A stretch of DNA of 64,000 bases from Drosophila miranda (lineage: Eukaryota > Arthropoda > Insecta > Diptera > Drosophilidae), in contig NW_022881614.1 of NCBI RefSeq assembly GCF_003369915.1, forward strand, positions 17,710,336-17,774,335, given 5' to 3'. The position numbers were made by a program, and so were the translations under genes. The notes below the pieces were generated by a model. That model did not search any database and had not been told where the DNA came from. It saw only the letters and a program-made list of their open reading frames with translations. Shown here one piece after another: positions 19,386 to 30,662 of this stretch (positions are counted from its first letter, which is position 1; each line of letters begins with the position of its first letter).

Positions 19386-21536
19386 TTAAACATTAGCTAA
19401 ATTTAAATGATTATAAATATTGCATGCAATTAGTTTAAGAGACAGTTCAGGGGATAGGGTTTGACAGAGGGAGTTATAATTATGGCATAAAACCCTAAAA
19501 GGTTCATGATCAGCATAATTAGACCTACATATGGGTAGACGGATAGGCCTAAAAGTACGGGTAGGTCTGGATGGAACGGCCAAGTTAATCTGACCCAAGA
19601 GAGTTTGGGAGTCAACAGTCCCAAGAAGGAGCTTGTGCACGAACATTACGCCATTGCATATTCTGCGATGGTGCAACGACGGCAGGTCAATAAGATTTAG
19701 CCTAGACCGGTAGGGTGGCAAGATTCTACCCGAGTCCCAGTTAAAGTTCCGAAGGGCAAAAATTAAAAATTGCTTTTGCACGGATTCAATAACAGCCTGC
19801 TGCTCTTTATACTGCGGGCTCCACACACAAGAACAATACTCCAATATAGGACGTACTAACGAGATGTACAGTTGTTTCGTAACGTACGGGTCGTCAAACT
19901 CCTTGGACCAACGCTTGATGAACGCTAAAACACCCTTAGCTTTATTTACAGTTGCAGCTATATGGGTGTTGAAACACATCTTATGATTAAAAAGGACTCC
20001 GAGGTCATTTGAACTCGAAATTCGCTCAAGGACATGATTTCCTAGAACATATGAGACAAGATGAGGAGCGCGACGGTAAAATGTCATAAGTTTGCATTTG
20101 GAAAGGTTCAGAAAAAGAAGATTAGTTGAACACCACAATAGTAGTTCACTTAGATCCAGTTGAAGGCTTGTGTGCAAATACCAATCAGAGTAAGAAAGAC
20201 AGATTTTGACATCATCAGCATACATTAGTGTAGTAGAGTATGTTATAACTTGAGGAAGGTCGTTCACAAATAAAATAAACAGAAGCGGGCCCAGATGACT
20301 TCCCTGTGGCACACCTGAAGTAACATTAACAGTATTTGACAACACGTTAGAAAACAAAACACGTTGAGTACGGTTAGAGAGATAGGACAAAATCCAATCT
20401 AGAAGATTCGTTGGGAACCCTAATAAAGAGAGATTTTGAATAAGCAGAGCATGGTTCACAGAATCGAATGCCTTGCTGAAGTCCGTAAAAACTACATCCG
20501 TCTGCAAACCAATTTGAAAACCCCGGTGGATTAGGTTAGAAAACTCAAGAAGGTTAGTCGATGTTGAACGATGTCTGAAAAAACCGTGTTGCGACGGAGA
20601 TATCAAGCTGCAACAAAGATGTTGCAGTTGCCGGGTGACCAGGAACTCAAGAAGCTTCGGGATGGCGGAAAGCTTTGCGATACCACGATAGTTTTCAATG
20701 TTAGATCTTGAACCTTTTTTGTGAAGCGGAATGATGTAGGACTCATTCCAAATTACTGGGAGACAAGACTGTTCCAAGGAGAGGTTGAAGAGAAAGGTCA
20801 AGGGTTTGCAAAGGGACTGGGCACAGTGTTTTAAGATGCAACTTGGTACCTTATCTGGACCCGCAGAAAACGATATGTCCATAGATGACGAACCTTCCAG
20901 AACAACGCTTTCCTCGAAAAAGGGCAGAAAAATGCTGTTAGCTTGAGGTAGCTGGTACGGATACGGAGAGGATGCGTTGTAAATATGAGACGAGTACGTT
21001 GTTTCGAAAAAGTTAGCGAATACATTTGCAATACCAACAGCAGAAGCTTCTGTTTTGTTCTGGTAATGAAGGGACGGAGGAAAAACGTTTGACTTGCGCT
21101 TAGAATTAACGAACGAATATAATTTTTTACGAAAGTTACTACTACATTGTGAAAGGTAATGATTATAACACTGACTATTGACGGCAAGGAACAGAGAGCG
21201 AGCGGAGGAGTAGAGAGCTAAGGCCAACGTGGAGCCCGACTTCTGGTACTTTTTATAGAGCCGGGATTTATTATTTTTTAAGTATGACAAATACTTGGAG
21301 AACCAGGGAGGCTTGGACGATACAGGTACAGTGATATCTGGAACAAACGTATTAAGGGCGGAGTAAATAGAACTATAAGACGAGTTAACAGTTGCATCTA
21401 TGTTCGGTAATGAATAAAGAAACGAACATTCATCACGCGAGAGATGTAGATCTAAATCAATAAAGTTTGTTTTGCGAAAACACTTTATGTGACAAGGAGC
21501 CATGGAACTGTCAGCACCAGTCCAGATTGTGTACAT
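19386..21536 (-). CDS. CR1-like LINE copy B, ORF2: reverse transcriptase part
   Basis: 716 open codons, almost identical to the copy A protein. Differences include Asp-Glu-Cys for Val-Asp-Trp near residue 36 and Ser for Arg near residue 510. RT motifs and YADD are intact (complement of about 20212-20223). As in copy A, the endonuclease frame overlaps by 52 bases in a different phase. Confidence 0.88.
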   Translation of the reverse strand: MYTIWTGADSSMAPCHIKCFRKTNFIDLDLHLSRDECSFLYSLPNIDATVNSSYSSIYSALNTFVPDITVPVSSKPPWFSKYLSYLKNNKSRLYKKYQKSGSTLALALYSSARSLFLAVNSQCYNHYLSQCSSNFRKKLYSFVNSKRKSNVFPPSLHYQNKTEASAVGIANVFANFFETTYSSHIYNASSPYPYQLPQANSIFLPFFEESVVLEGSSSMDISFSAGPDKVPSCILKHCAQSLCKPLTFLFNLSLEQSCLPVIWNESYIIPLHKKGSRSNIENYRGIAKLSAIPKLLEFLVTRQLQHLCCSLISPSQHGFFRHRSTSTNLLEFSNLIHRGFQIGLQTDVVFTDFSKAFDSVNHALLIQNLSLLGFPTNLLDWILSYLSNRTQRVLFSNVLSNTVNVTSGVPQGSHLGPLLFILFVNDLPQVITYSTTLMYADDVKICLSYSDWYLHTSLQLDLSELLLWCSTNLLFLNLSKCKLMTFYRRAPHLVSYVLGNHVLERISSSNDLGVLFNHKMCFNTHIAATVNKAKGVLAFIKRWSKEFDDPYVTKQLYISLVRPILEYCSCVWSPQYKEQQAVIESVQKQFLIFALRNFNWDSGRILPPYRSRLNLIDLPSLHHRRICNGVMFVHKLLLGTVDSQTLLGQINLAVPSRPTRTFRPIRLPICRSNYADHEPFRVLCHNYNSLCQTLSPELSLKLIACNIYNHLNLANV

Positions 21537-22022
21537 TCCAGTGATATCAACAAAGTTGGATGGTAAGGATCTTCAGGGAGAGATATTGGGCTTGCTCTAG
21601 ATACAGTAGCAAGAGAACCATCGTTAACAAAAACGAGGTCAAGAAGTCTGTCCCTAATGTTTTTAACGGCATTACTTTGGACAAGGGAAATATCCGTTAT
21701 CCCATTGATAAAGTCATTATGGCAATTGGGAAACAACAGGTTAGCGTCATTACAAGGCAGCCAAGAAAGAAATGGGAGGTTAAAGTCCCCCATGACAATA
21801 ATTCGATCATTGCACCCTAATGTAGAAACAACATTATTAATTGCTGAAAGGTGGTGTAAGTAAAGCTCAGCATCAGACCTGGGAGGAATGTAAGAGCAGG
21901 TTAAATAGAAAAATGCGGAGCCAACACGAACTTTGACTGCAACAAATTCAATTCCATGAATGTTATTGAATGGGAATAACTCAGATGAGAAAACAGATTT
22001 AACTGCAATCAGAACCCCACCT
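21485..22022 (-). pseudogene. CR1-like LINE copy B, ORF2: endonuclease, C-terminal part
   Basis: Contains 'VMGDFNLPFLSW' and the same downstream frameshift as copy A. At its upstream edge about 40 bp, including the left target duplication, are deleted, so the LOA-like element directly abuts 'GGVLIAV'. Confidence 0.8.
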
Positions 22023-22136
22023 TGGGTTAGGTAGAGACGGCCGCCAAGCTCGCTCGGAGCCCAGCACACTTAGGCCGGTTTCGGCCCGTTGTGATACCGC
22101 TTGGGATCATTCCCTCCCTGCAGATGAGACTTCATG

Positions 22137-22954
22137 TCAACAGTTGTCCCATCCAGATGCCCTTATAAAGTTGACGATCTTTCTGGGACATAGCGTGGAC
22201 ATCTCGGAGATGTCGTTCAGAAAGGCAGAGCCCAAGTGATGCAGCCTCCTTCTGCTGAGAGCTGGACAGGAACAGAACAGGTGTTCCACTGTTTCCTCCT
22301 CGTCCTCGTCTCTGCAGCTGCGGCAGAAATCATTGTATGGGGCACCCAGCCTGCTTGCGTGGGTGCCTACTAGCCAGTGTCCTTTGAGGGAACGTATGAC
22401 TGCGCTGCACCTTTCCCTGCCTAGTTTGCAGAGCTCTGAGGTGCGCTTCTTACCTATGGTCGGCCATGTTTGCCGAGCTGTGCGACAACGTGGCCCTATT
22501 TGCCACTTGTTGTCTATCAGTCGCGTGTACTGCTCCTTTATGATGAGCTTGCAGGTGGCCATAGGCATACAAATATCATCCTTATCTTGGAGAAGGGGGT
22601 TGTAGTGCCAGATCTGGCCAGCTCGTCCGCTATGCAGTTGCCCTCGATATCCCGGTGGCCCGGGACCCATATAAGGCTGATAGCAAATTGTTGAGCCATC
22701 TCGTGAAGAGATCTGCGGCACTTCGCCACAGTAGCCGAGTTCGAGGAGATCGCGTTAAGTGATCTGATCGCAGCTTGGCTGTCGCTGTAGATGTTTAGAT
22801 TGGTTGCCGTGGTGGTAACCGTGTGAAGGCAGTACAGAGCCTCCCTGATTGCTGTAACTTCCGCTTGGAAGACGCTACAGTGATCCGGAAGCCTGAAAGA
22901 TTGCCTTATGTTAAGTTGTTCAGAGTAGATTCCTCCTCCAGTCCCTCGAGCCAA
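22137..22954 (-). pseudogene. LOA-like LINE B, RNase H (first motif deleted)
   Basis: Keeps 'YSDSQAAI', 'WVPGHRDIEGNC' and the terminal Cys/His cluster, but the segment with the first catalytic Asp (TDGSK in copy A) is deleted near 22940. A frameshift near 22605 splits it. Inactive as it stands. Confidence 0.8.
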
Positions 22955-24700
22955 TCGTCTCTATGAGGGATGATTATGCTGAATGGAGTCTCCGTGTGCT
23001 CCATTGGAACTTGATAGTCCGTTCTTGCTGGGACCATGTTGTTTTTATTTAGTATAGATGAGTGACCTATGTTCTGGGGTACCCATTGTTCAGAGTCCCT
23101 AAGACGTATTGCTGCCATTTCTGCCCGCTCCTTTCCTGCAAAGTCAAGGCTCTGAAGGCATAACATGGCGTTTAGCGCATCATTTGGTGTAGTTCGAAGA
23201 GCTCCACTGATGGAGAAGGCGGCTGTTCGCTGAACCTTGCCCAGCTGATTGGTGATTGTCCTTTTTGTTAGGGCAGGCCACCAGACAGTAACTCCGTAGA
23301 GTATTATAGGTCTGACTATTGCCAGATATATCCATCGGACTATGCTTGGGTTCATGCCCCACTTTAGGCCGATAGCTTTTTTGCAAGTATAGAGTGCTGT
23401 CGTTGCCTTCCTCACTCTATCCTTGACATTCAGGTTCCAGCTAAGCTTTTTGTCAATTACCAACCCTAAGTAACTGGCACTGTCGCTGAAGAAGAGCCTG
23501 TATCCGTTTAGTGTTGGGGGGTTGAGGGGCGGGACCTTGTATTTTTTTGTGAATAACACGAGTTCCGTTTTCGAGGGATTTAGTCCCAATCCGCGCGATT
23601 CTGTCCATTCGGACAATCGAGCAAGCTTTGCGGTCATTAGGTCGCATAGTGTTTGGGTGTATTTCCCCGCAAAGATAATTGCAACGTCATCCGCGTATGC
23701 CACTACTTTACAGCCCCCCTCTTCCAGGTCGCATAGAATCTTATTGACTGCAATGTTCCATAGAAGAGGAGACAGAACTCCCCCTTGCGGGGTTCCTCTG
23801 TTGACATACCTTGACTGGGTGGACGATCCCATCGATGATGTCACCGTCCTGCGTATGAGCAATTGATCAATGAGCATCACCAAGTGACGGTCCACCCCCA
23901 GGTCAGTCAGGGCTTCTGTAATGGCGCCCGGTGTGACGTTGTTGAAGGCTCCCTCGATATCGAGAAAAGCTATTAGTGAGTATTCTTTGAGATGCAGGGA
24001 TTTTTCTACACTCGAGATCACTTCGTGAAGTGCCGTTTCCGTGGATTTTCCTTTCCGGTAGGCATGCTGCGCACTTGAGTACAGCTGGGGACTTATGGTA
24101 GTCCGTAATTGTAACCCGATAAGTCTCTCAAAGGTTTTGAGTAGGAAAGACGATAAACTGATTGGTCTAAAGTCTTTCGGGGTTGAGTGTGAGGCTTTGC
24201 CTGCTTTAGGGATGAAAACTATCCTAGCCTTAATCCACGCTTGCGGTATTGTACATACCGCCAGTATCTTCCTGAAGATACTATGTAGCCAGTTGATGGC
24301 CGTCTCCCCGGCCTTCTGAAGTTGGGCCGGGATTACCTGGTCCGGGCCTGGCGATTTAAACGGGTTGAAGCTGTTTACTGCCCAACTTATGTTCCGTTTT
24401 GTAAGGATATGGTCCATCGATTCTACCGATCCCTCTCCTGGGAGGTGTGACGGCTCGGTGGATGTGCATCCGGGGAAATGCGTGTCGAGCAGAATGTGTA
24501 GGGACTCCTCACTAGAGTTGGTCCACGTGCCATCATTCTTTTTGAGGTAACCTACCGATGGGGTAGTTTTTGAGAGAACTTTCCGGAGTCTTGCGGCCTC
24601 CGAAGTTTCCTCGATTTCGGAGCAATATTTTTGCCAGGAGGCTCTTTTAGCCTTCCTCGTTTCCTTTTTGTATAGTGCTAGACTGGTTTTATAGTCTGCC
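22906..24700 (-). pseudogene. LOA-like LINE B, ORF2: reverse transcriptase
   Basis: RT frame, with its longest open part (503 codons) at 22906-24417. Motifs: 'DFRPISLSSFLLKTFERL', 'FLDIEGAFNNV', 'GTPQGGVLSPLLW' and YADD (complement of about 23687-23698). It runs through the thumb to 'SIIIPHRDDWLEGLEEES', which preserves the RT-RNase H linker better than copy A. Confidence 0.85.
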
Positions 24701-25665
24701 CAGTGAGTACCTCCTTAGTTCTTGTGGCTCTATTGAATAGAGTCCTACAAGTTCTACGAAGGGTGTCTAGTTGCTTAGACCACCAGGGGGCTTTCTTTTT
24801 CCCCCTTGGTCTGGTAGAAGGGCATGCTGCCTTGAAGGCTTTGTTGCACGCATCCGTAAACCTGTTCACAAGACGGTTTAGGTTGTCTTCAGTGTTCGGG
24901 CAATTAGGGGCGTTAGGAGGGAGTAGCTCCTCCAGGGTTGTGTTATATTTTTCCCAGTTGGCTTTTCTGGGGTTGATATAGTCGGTTGGTTTGGGAATAT
25001 CGAAGGATAATATCGTCTCGATATACCTGTGGTCCGAGAAGGAGTGGTCTCCTAGGACTCTCCAGCTCTTGATTGTGTCCAGCAGTTTGCTTGACACTAG
25101 CGTGAGGTCAATGACCTCCTGCCGATTTTTAATTATAAATGTGGGGTCGTTACCCCGATTGCATATGCATAAATTTGAGTTCAGGATGAAGCTGAACAGT
25201 GACTCACCCCTTACATTCGTGTCCGTGCTCCCCCATTGGGTGTGGTGGGCGTTGGCATCGCAACCTATAAGTAGGTCTTTGTCCGTCCTTTCGCTGTCGC
25301 TGGCTATTTTGCGAACAAGGTCGTTCGGAGGATCATCCTCCTCGTGGTCCATATAGGACGCCACCAGCCTGAGATGATTCCCTTTTAGTTCTAGGCTTAC
25401 CGCCGTGCTATCGCTATAATTATGGAGCAGAAAGATATTTAGGTGCTTTCTAGCAAGTATGCAGGTACGGATTTTACCTTCATTTTGGGATACAATGATC
25501 TTGTATTCCCTCGTCCCCAATCCACAGACCTTGCCTCCTACCACCCAAGGCTCCTGGATCAGGACTACGTCGGCTCCGCTTGCGTCTAGGCGGAGTATGA
25601 GAGCAGCCGATGCTGCTTTACAGTGGTGGAGATTTATTTGAAGGATCCTTAGGACCATCTTCAAG
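24678..25665 (-). CDS. LOA-like LINE B, ORF2: AP endonuclease
   Basis: Endonuclease from a likely Met at about 25665 ('MVLRILQINLHHCKAAS'). Motifs in order: QINLHH, 'VVLIQEPW', 'IGCDANAHHTQWGS', 'SDHRYIE'. More complete than copy A, where a small deletion broke the N-terminal part. A one-base deletion near 24709 ends the frame before the RT. Confidence 0.85.
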
Positions 25666-26190
25666 ATTCTCCACCACCGTGATGTCCGCGTCCGAGTCAT
25701 CTGAGACTCTCTCTCGGCACATTGACTCAAAGTCGAGCATCAGCTCTGTCTCTGAGGAGAAGCCTTCCTGGTCTGGCTCCAGCTCGTCGTCAGGCGCTTC
25801 GATCTCCGCAGCGACATCCTGCTCGTCTGGGTTGACGACAGGAAGCGCCGCGGCCGCCGCGTCCGATTTGTACACCTTGATGGTGACCGAGCTGAAGCCG
25901 AAGTTTAGCTCTCCTTTTGCTGCCTCTATCGGGGCCAGCGACTCTTTATTGAGAACGAGCACTGCCTGGTTAGTCGGCCCTTGTGTCGTCTCAACCTTGG
26001 CTACCTTCCAATCTGAGGTTGGTAGTCCTGGGTTGCATCTCTGCAGCATCTTAAGGATGCGTTCTGGCTCCTTAAAGGTAGCCGGCACCCAAACTCTGGC
26101 CCTCGGTCTGCTGGGCACCTCGCTCCAGTCGACTGCGACGAGTTTCGCCCCAGCATAGACCTCGCCGACCTGCGCTACCGCCGCTTTATA
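25618..26190 (-). pseudogene. LOA-like LINE B, ORF1 (C-terminal part)
   Basis: About 190 codons continuing ORF1 in another phase, ending with an acidic tail (DDELEPDQEGFSSETELM) that is deleted from copy A. It overlaps the start of the endonuclease frame, as is usual for such elements. Confidence 0.7.
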
Positions 26191-26956
26191 AAGCGTCTTC
26201 GCAGGCAATTATCTTAACATTACCCTGGAACCACCCCATGTCCTTGCAGACTGGCGGAGGTCCAGGGTCTTTGTCGAGGAGTTCGAAGGAGCGGTCGGCC
26301 AGTGAGGCTTCCACCCACTTCCACTGACTCCTTGGGATTCTACCCTCTGCGCTGCCTCTGTCGAGGACACCAATTAGCGTCCTCTCCTTGGCAATCTGCG
26401 CAAAGGAGACATTTGGCAGCACTCTGGAGCGCTTTGCTACCGGTCCCGGTGTCTCTTGCGAGCGCTGCCTCTTGGCTTGGGGAGCCACCTTTTTCTGTTC
26501 CAAGGTGAACTCCGGGAGCACGGCCGAAGCCCATTCCACCTTCTTCAGCCAGTCGGCTGATGGGCTGGCTTCACTGCTGGCGTGTTGCCGACGGAGTATG
26601 TGCCCTGCACTCCTCTTTTCGGCATATGTGTAGCGTCTGGCTTGGGCGCTTGTCGACGGCAAGTCAACCCCCTCCGCTTTACCAGAAGGTCGGGCAGCCG
26701 CAATATTGCTTAGCTTTCCTTCCAAGGTGTCAGCTTCGGGAGTTACCTTGCCACCCACACCGGATTCGGGATGGGACCCCCTCGGGTTCGCACAGGCACC
26801 TTCCACCTTGCAGGTATTCCCTACTATAGAGCCGGTTGGGCCAGGCCTTTGGGCCGCTGCCTTTCCGAGCTTGGGATTGCTCCCAGTTGGCATTTGGGGA
26901 GCGCCGCACTCATTTGTTTTTTTGTTTGTTTTTTGGTTTTTGTTCTTGTTATACAT
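26186..26956 (-). CDS. LOA-like LINE B, ORF1 (N-terminal and central part)
   Basis: 256 codons, starting with a Lys/Asn-rich segment and including the region deleted in copy A. The core 'VSFAQIAKERTLIGVLDRG' and 'WFQGNVKIIACED' is DUF4780-like by eye. A ~14-base deletion near 26194 shifts the frame; the rest continues at 25618-26190. Confidence 0.7.
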   Translation of the reverse strand: MYNKNKNQKTNKKTNECGAPQMPTGSNPKLGKAAAQRPGPTGSIVGNTCKVEGACANPRGSHPESGVGGKVTPEADTLEGKLSNIAAARPSGKAEGVDLPSTSAQARRYTYAEKRSAGHILRRQHASSEASPSADWLKKVEWASAVLPEFTLEQKKVAPQAKRQRSQETPGPVAKRSRVLPNVSFAQIAKERTLIGVLDRGSAEGRIPRSQWKWVEASLADRSFELLDKDPGPPPVCKDMGWFQGNVKIIACEDAL

Positions 26957-27447
26957 CCTGTTCCCACGAGATGCAGAGAAAGGGAAAGGTCAGCCCGGGC
27001 AGAGATCCACGTTGCCCGGGTAAGGCATCATTAGAACAGGGGGCTGCCAAGTCCCTGAGCCCTCCGTTAGTGACTGGGCTAGTTTTTATACCGGGCCCCC
27101 AGCCAGGCTGACTCTCGGCACGGGTCGAGTAACACACTTAGTCCGGCGCGGTGTGAGGTGGGTGTGGGGGTTGGGATGTGGGTAGGTATTGTGTATTGTG
27201 GGAGTGTGTGAGCTACTTATTGAGGCGGCACCACAAGCGCATCGTCAGTGCTGCTACCTAGCTAACACCCGCTGGCTGTCCGGGACTGCTTATTTCGGTA
27301 CTCTCCCGTGAGGGATGCCCGCTTATTCGCAGCTGACCTACCGAGGTAGGCCGTTCGCTATCCGCAACCCGCGACCCGTCCGGTGGCCTCAGCTAGGCCC
27401 CCTTTGAGCTACCTCACGAGCTCATCAGACCAGAAATAAATAGTGTA

Positions 27448-27606
27448 ACTATCAATGAAAAATTCGTGATCATTGACAGAGGAGTTAAGCCAGGTTTCGG
27501 TAAACGCGATGGCATCGAAATCAAAGGACGCGCTATTAGTATGAATTTGACGCAATTTTCCCAGCAAACTGCGAACGTTCTGATAGTGCATGGAAAAATA
27601 GTACAT
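27448..27606 (-). pseudogene. CR1-like LINE copy B, ORF2: endonuclease, N-terminal part
   Basis: Same 53 codons as in copy A, with Phe for Ile near the end. Interrupted by the LOA-like element. The right-hand 12-bp target copy is at 27436-27447. Confidence 0.8.
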
Positions 27607-27703
27607 CAGTTTTTTGGAGCATGTTCGGTAATTCTTGGATTCGAGTTCGAATCTTTGAGAAGGAACTCATGCACAATTGTATGCTCAGGCCATATTGACG
27701 GTT

Positions 27704-28765
27704 CTAGAGAACAGGATAGTAAAGATCAGGGAGAAGAATTTTAAAGGATGATATGTTGCGCTTATGTTTAAATGTAAATTTAGTCACAACTATATCAACA
27801 GGCGAAGTGTTAAGTTTAGCGGCAAGACGTTGTTTAACATCCTCCGTTGTAGCCTCAGGAGTAAGACGAGAAACAAATATTGCTTTCCGAGGGACCACTG
27901 CTTTAAGTTGAAGTCCCGAGCGAGATCGAGATGGTGGAGCCACTCCTAAAAGAGATCTCGGTACAAGGGCAGAGGAATTGGTAGCAATGGCTGTAGCAGG
28001 AATTGGAGTAGGAATTGGAGCAGGAATTGGAGCAGGAATTGGAGCAGGAATTGGCAAGACGTCGTCAGCAACCAGCACACCCGCACTAGGAGCACTCACC
28101 GCGTCAGAAGTGACGGCCACAGAAACTGCAGGGATGGGATTGATGCTGTTGGGGAGTTGGGTGCTCGAAGGAAGCACATTGCTCGGTGTAAAGAACTCCG
28201 GAGCCACCGTTGGCGGATTTACAGACAACGGCGTGGCATGACTACACGGAAATGCTTCCGATGGATGAAGGTGGGAGGCAGGCGTACCAATCGGATTAGG
28301 TTGCAAGAGATTGGTATCATTATGCGGAATTTTCCGTCTAGGCGATTCGCTCAAGAGTTTGAGCCCAAGAAACTGTGATTCAAGGGCAAGAAATTTCTCG
28401 TTGAGAGCCACAAATTGTTTCCGGACATCCAGAAACCCAGTTCGAGTCTGTCTCATAAATGTGCGCATTTCGGCGTCAATCTCCCGACAAGCCAGACATG
28501 ACCAAGACAGGCCCATGCGTTTCGAGATCAGATCATTCAGCCGGCCAAAATTTCCACCACCAGCACATTTTATGTGGGCAAAATTGTCGCACAGCCAGCA
28601 GCTAAGAAATGAATCACCAATGATAACACCACCGAATTCACATTTCTTTGCACTACAAACGATTGCCATTATTGACAGCAGTAGAATCACTGTGCACGAA
28701 TAATAAGAGAACGGAGTGAGATCGAAGGTAAAGTAGGAGAGCAGACAGCAGAGCGAGCCAGACAA
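27704..28765 (-). CDS. CR1-like LINE copy B, ORF1
   Basis: 353 open codons, the best-preserved ORF1 in the window. PHD-like Cys/His cluster (residues ~35-95: 'CWLCDNFAHIKC' ... 'WSCLACRE'), a Glu/Leu/Lys-rich helix, a Pro/Ile repeat (APIPAPIP), and the C-terminal RNA-binding-like block ending 'ISSFKILLPDLYYPVL'. The first ~32 residues are hydrophobic, so translation may really start at the second Met (MAIVCSAKK). Similarity continues past the TAG stop, which copy A shares. Confidence 0.75.
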   Translation of the reverse strand: MSGSLCCLLSYFTFDLTPFSYYSCTVILLLSIMAIVCSAKKCEFGGVIIGDSFLSCWLCDNFAHIKCAGGGNFGRLNDLISKRMGLSWSCLACREIDAEMRTFMRQTRTGFLDVRKQFVALNEKFLALESQFLGLKLLSESPRRKIPHNDTNLLQPNPIGTPASHLHPSEAFPCSHATPLSVNPPTVAPEFFTPSNVLPSSTQLPNSINPIPAVSVAVTSDAVSAPSAGVLVADDVLPIPAPIPAPIPAPIPTPIPATAIATNSSALVPRSLLGVAPPSRSRSGLQLKAVVPRKAIFVSRLTPEATTEDVKQRLAAKLNTSPVDIVVTKFTFKHKRNISSFKILLPDLYYPVL

Positions 28766-29261
28766 TCAGCTGCAGCGGCAATAATTCAAAGCAGATGATC
28801 CAACGAAGTGCAGAAAACGAGCAGTAAACTCACCAAAGCAGAGACACAAAAGAAAAGTCCACAGAGAGGGAGAGTATAGGCAATCCAGAGAGAGTGAGAG
28901 CAACAATGCGAGAAGCCCGCGTATGCTCACGAGAGAGTGTGGGCGATGCAAACGCTGATGCGCGAGAACAGTGCACACCGAAGAAGCGATATCGAAAAGC
29001 AGACTGGGCAAAAAACAATAACAAATTGCCTGCACGAGTCCGATGTGTTACGTTGCAATATTGAATTTATATTAAACACTTGTTTACAAACAAAACACTG
29101 GTGGTTAACACAAAGTAGAATCAAATTAAAGAGATGCGATAATAAATCAAAACAAAGACACAACAATGTTGTATGATATTTAGGCAAAGGGCGGAGAATG
29201 CGGGAGCAAGAAAAAAACACAACCGGCTTAAGCAAGAGCTAGAAGCGACATATCCTCCTTT
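28766..29261 (-). other. CR1-like LINE copy B, 5' leader
   Basis: About 500 bases of non-coding leader between the LINE 5' end and ORF1, uninterrupted here. It shows the empty site 'acaaacaaaacactggtgg' for the fragment found in copy A. Confidence 0.7.
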
Positions 29262-29528
29262 GAGGAGCATAGTATTGTGCGGCTGGCCAGTGAGGCCGGC
29301 CAAGTGATGCATATACCTGTCAATGTTGCCAACGCTCGGACCGGACGGTTCCAGCGGAGGCAATGGGACACCATTGAGGGCTGCAACCAGCTTCTGGCGC
29401 AGACCCTTCACGTACGCCTCCAGTCGCACATTCTCCTCCTTCAGTTCGGCCACCTCGCCCATCACCTTGGCATAGCCAACCTTGGTGTTGTCCACGTGCT
29501 GCTCCAGCACCGCATTTAAATGTACCAC
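29262..29528 (-). pseudogene. ORF B, unit 5, broken by LINE nest
   Basis: Same disruption as in unit 4. The frame enters the LINE 5' end and stops at 29121. The true C-terminal codons lie at about 19257-19303. Confidence 0.6.
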
Positions 29529-29559
29529 CTTAAATGTACGCTATAATTTAGAATTTAAC
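29262..29559 (-). repeat. 1.49-kb tandem unit 5, right part
   Basis: Continuation of unit 5 after the second LINE nest, again starting 'tttgaggagcatag'. It carries most of ORF B. Confidence 0.88.
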
Positions 29560-30662
29560 CTTTTTGAAACAACCACAACAACACAACTATCAAACAAAAC
29601 TATTTTCTATTTAAGTTTTAATTTATTTTTGATTAACTTTTTTTTGCTGTTCCTAAGAAACAAATCAAAAAAACAAAACACATTAAGAAGAAAAAGGCTT
29701 AAGTTCATTAAAGAAGAAGTAAAACGACGAGACGACCATTTTGTTCAATAATAAAAGAAGAAACAACAAGTTTTATTTGCTGCAATAAGACTGTACACAT
29801 AGATGAATACATATATCATTTTTATTACTTTCGATTTTATTATTATTTTTCTAACATACATACTGCTCTCCTTCGAAGAATATTTTCTATTATTTAGGAA
29901 GGCCTTATTTTCAAAAGAATTTTTGTGTTGAGCTAAGCAAGACTCACACTTTTTATAGTCAATTCCCCAGCATGAAAACCCAATAGGCAGCCTACTTAAT
30001 CGTTACAATACATAGTAAGCCTGACCAAAAAAGTCAGTGGACGGCTGCCTCGCCCCAACAGATTTTATTTCTCCCGTAACATACGAGTAAGGTGAAACCT
30101 ACAAATTAAATCATGATTTACGGCATGCTGGTGACACTCTCGACGGCAATCTATACTACGGTGGCCACCCTTTGGCAGGTTCAATGTGAGTGTAGAAAGT
30201 GGAAAGATGATTTGGTTCGAGCGTATGAGCTGTATGACTGTCTGATCTGATCCCACAGAGACCCTAATCAATTGGATGATGTCGTTTAGTCTTTTCATTT
30301 TGGGTCTGTTCTGCAAGCCGTATTTGATAGTTCCCCTGTTGGCAGCTGGGTTCTTCATGGTGCGCCGGATGTTGCTGCGGCGGGCAAAGCGGACCCAAGC
30401 CTGGAAATCGCCGGGTAACAACGAGTCTGGGTCGTCCAGGCATTACTCCATTAAAACCCCACCATCACGCGACACGGAGAGCTCCCTGCCCAATAGCGTC
30501 GGTGACACATCCCAGAAGTAGTCGAGCAACGGATAATCACACGATTCACACGGGTTTATAAAACATATAACATACGTCTGAAATACTACATACACATTCC
30601 ATGAGAACACTCATACATGTGCACGGGTGTGGATGGATCCTAAGACTAAAGCAATTAAAAAA
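29560..30662 (-). repeat. 1.49-kb tandem unit 6, truncated
   Basis: The unit stops in the A-run after 'aaagcaatt' (about 30656-30662), where the mini-me/DINE-1-like tandem array begins. ORF A is complete. The ORF B part, which should follow, is missing from this copy. Confidence 0.88.
30065..30421 (-). CDS. ORF A, unit 6
   Basis: 118 codons, open. Carries Asn for Lys (RSNIRR) and Met for Ile near the end (TRMLREK). The neighbouring ORF B is missing because the mini-me/DINE-1-like array replaces it. Confidence 0.3.
   Translation of the reverse strand: MLPGDFQAWVRFARRSNIRRTMKNPAANRGTIKYGLQNRPKMKRLNDIIQLIRVSVGSDQTVIQLIRSNQIIFPLSTLTLNLPKGGHRSIDCRRECHQHAVNHDLICRFHLTRMLREK

Larger units (their letters stand above)
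22023..27435 (-). mobile_element. LOA-like LINE nested in CR1-like LINE copy B
   Basis: 5.4-kb counterpart of 9316-14389. It retains the N-terminal ORF1 region and the ORF1/ORF2 junction lost in copy A, but lost ~60 bases at the start of RNase H and the left target duplication. Comparing the two copies gives nearly the whole element. Confidence 0.85.
19304..29261 (-). mobile_element. CR1-like LINE, copy B (with nested LOA-like LINE)
   Basis: Same element, orientation and insertion base as copy A, but without the plus-strand fragment. The 3' (AAAT)n tail is at 19307-19327 and the 5' end at 29261. Nucleotide agreement with copy A is very high apart from indels. It results from duplication of the insertion-bearing unit, not from a second transposition. 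Confidence 0.85.
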
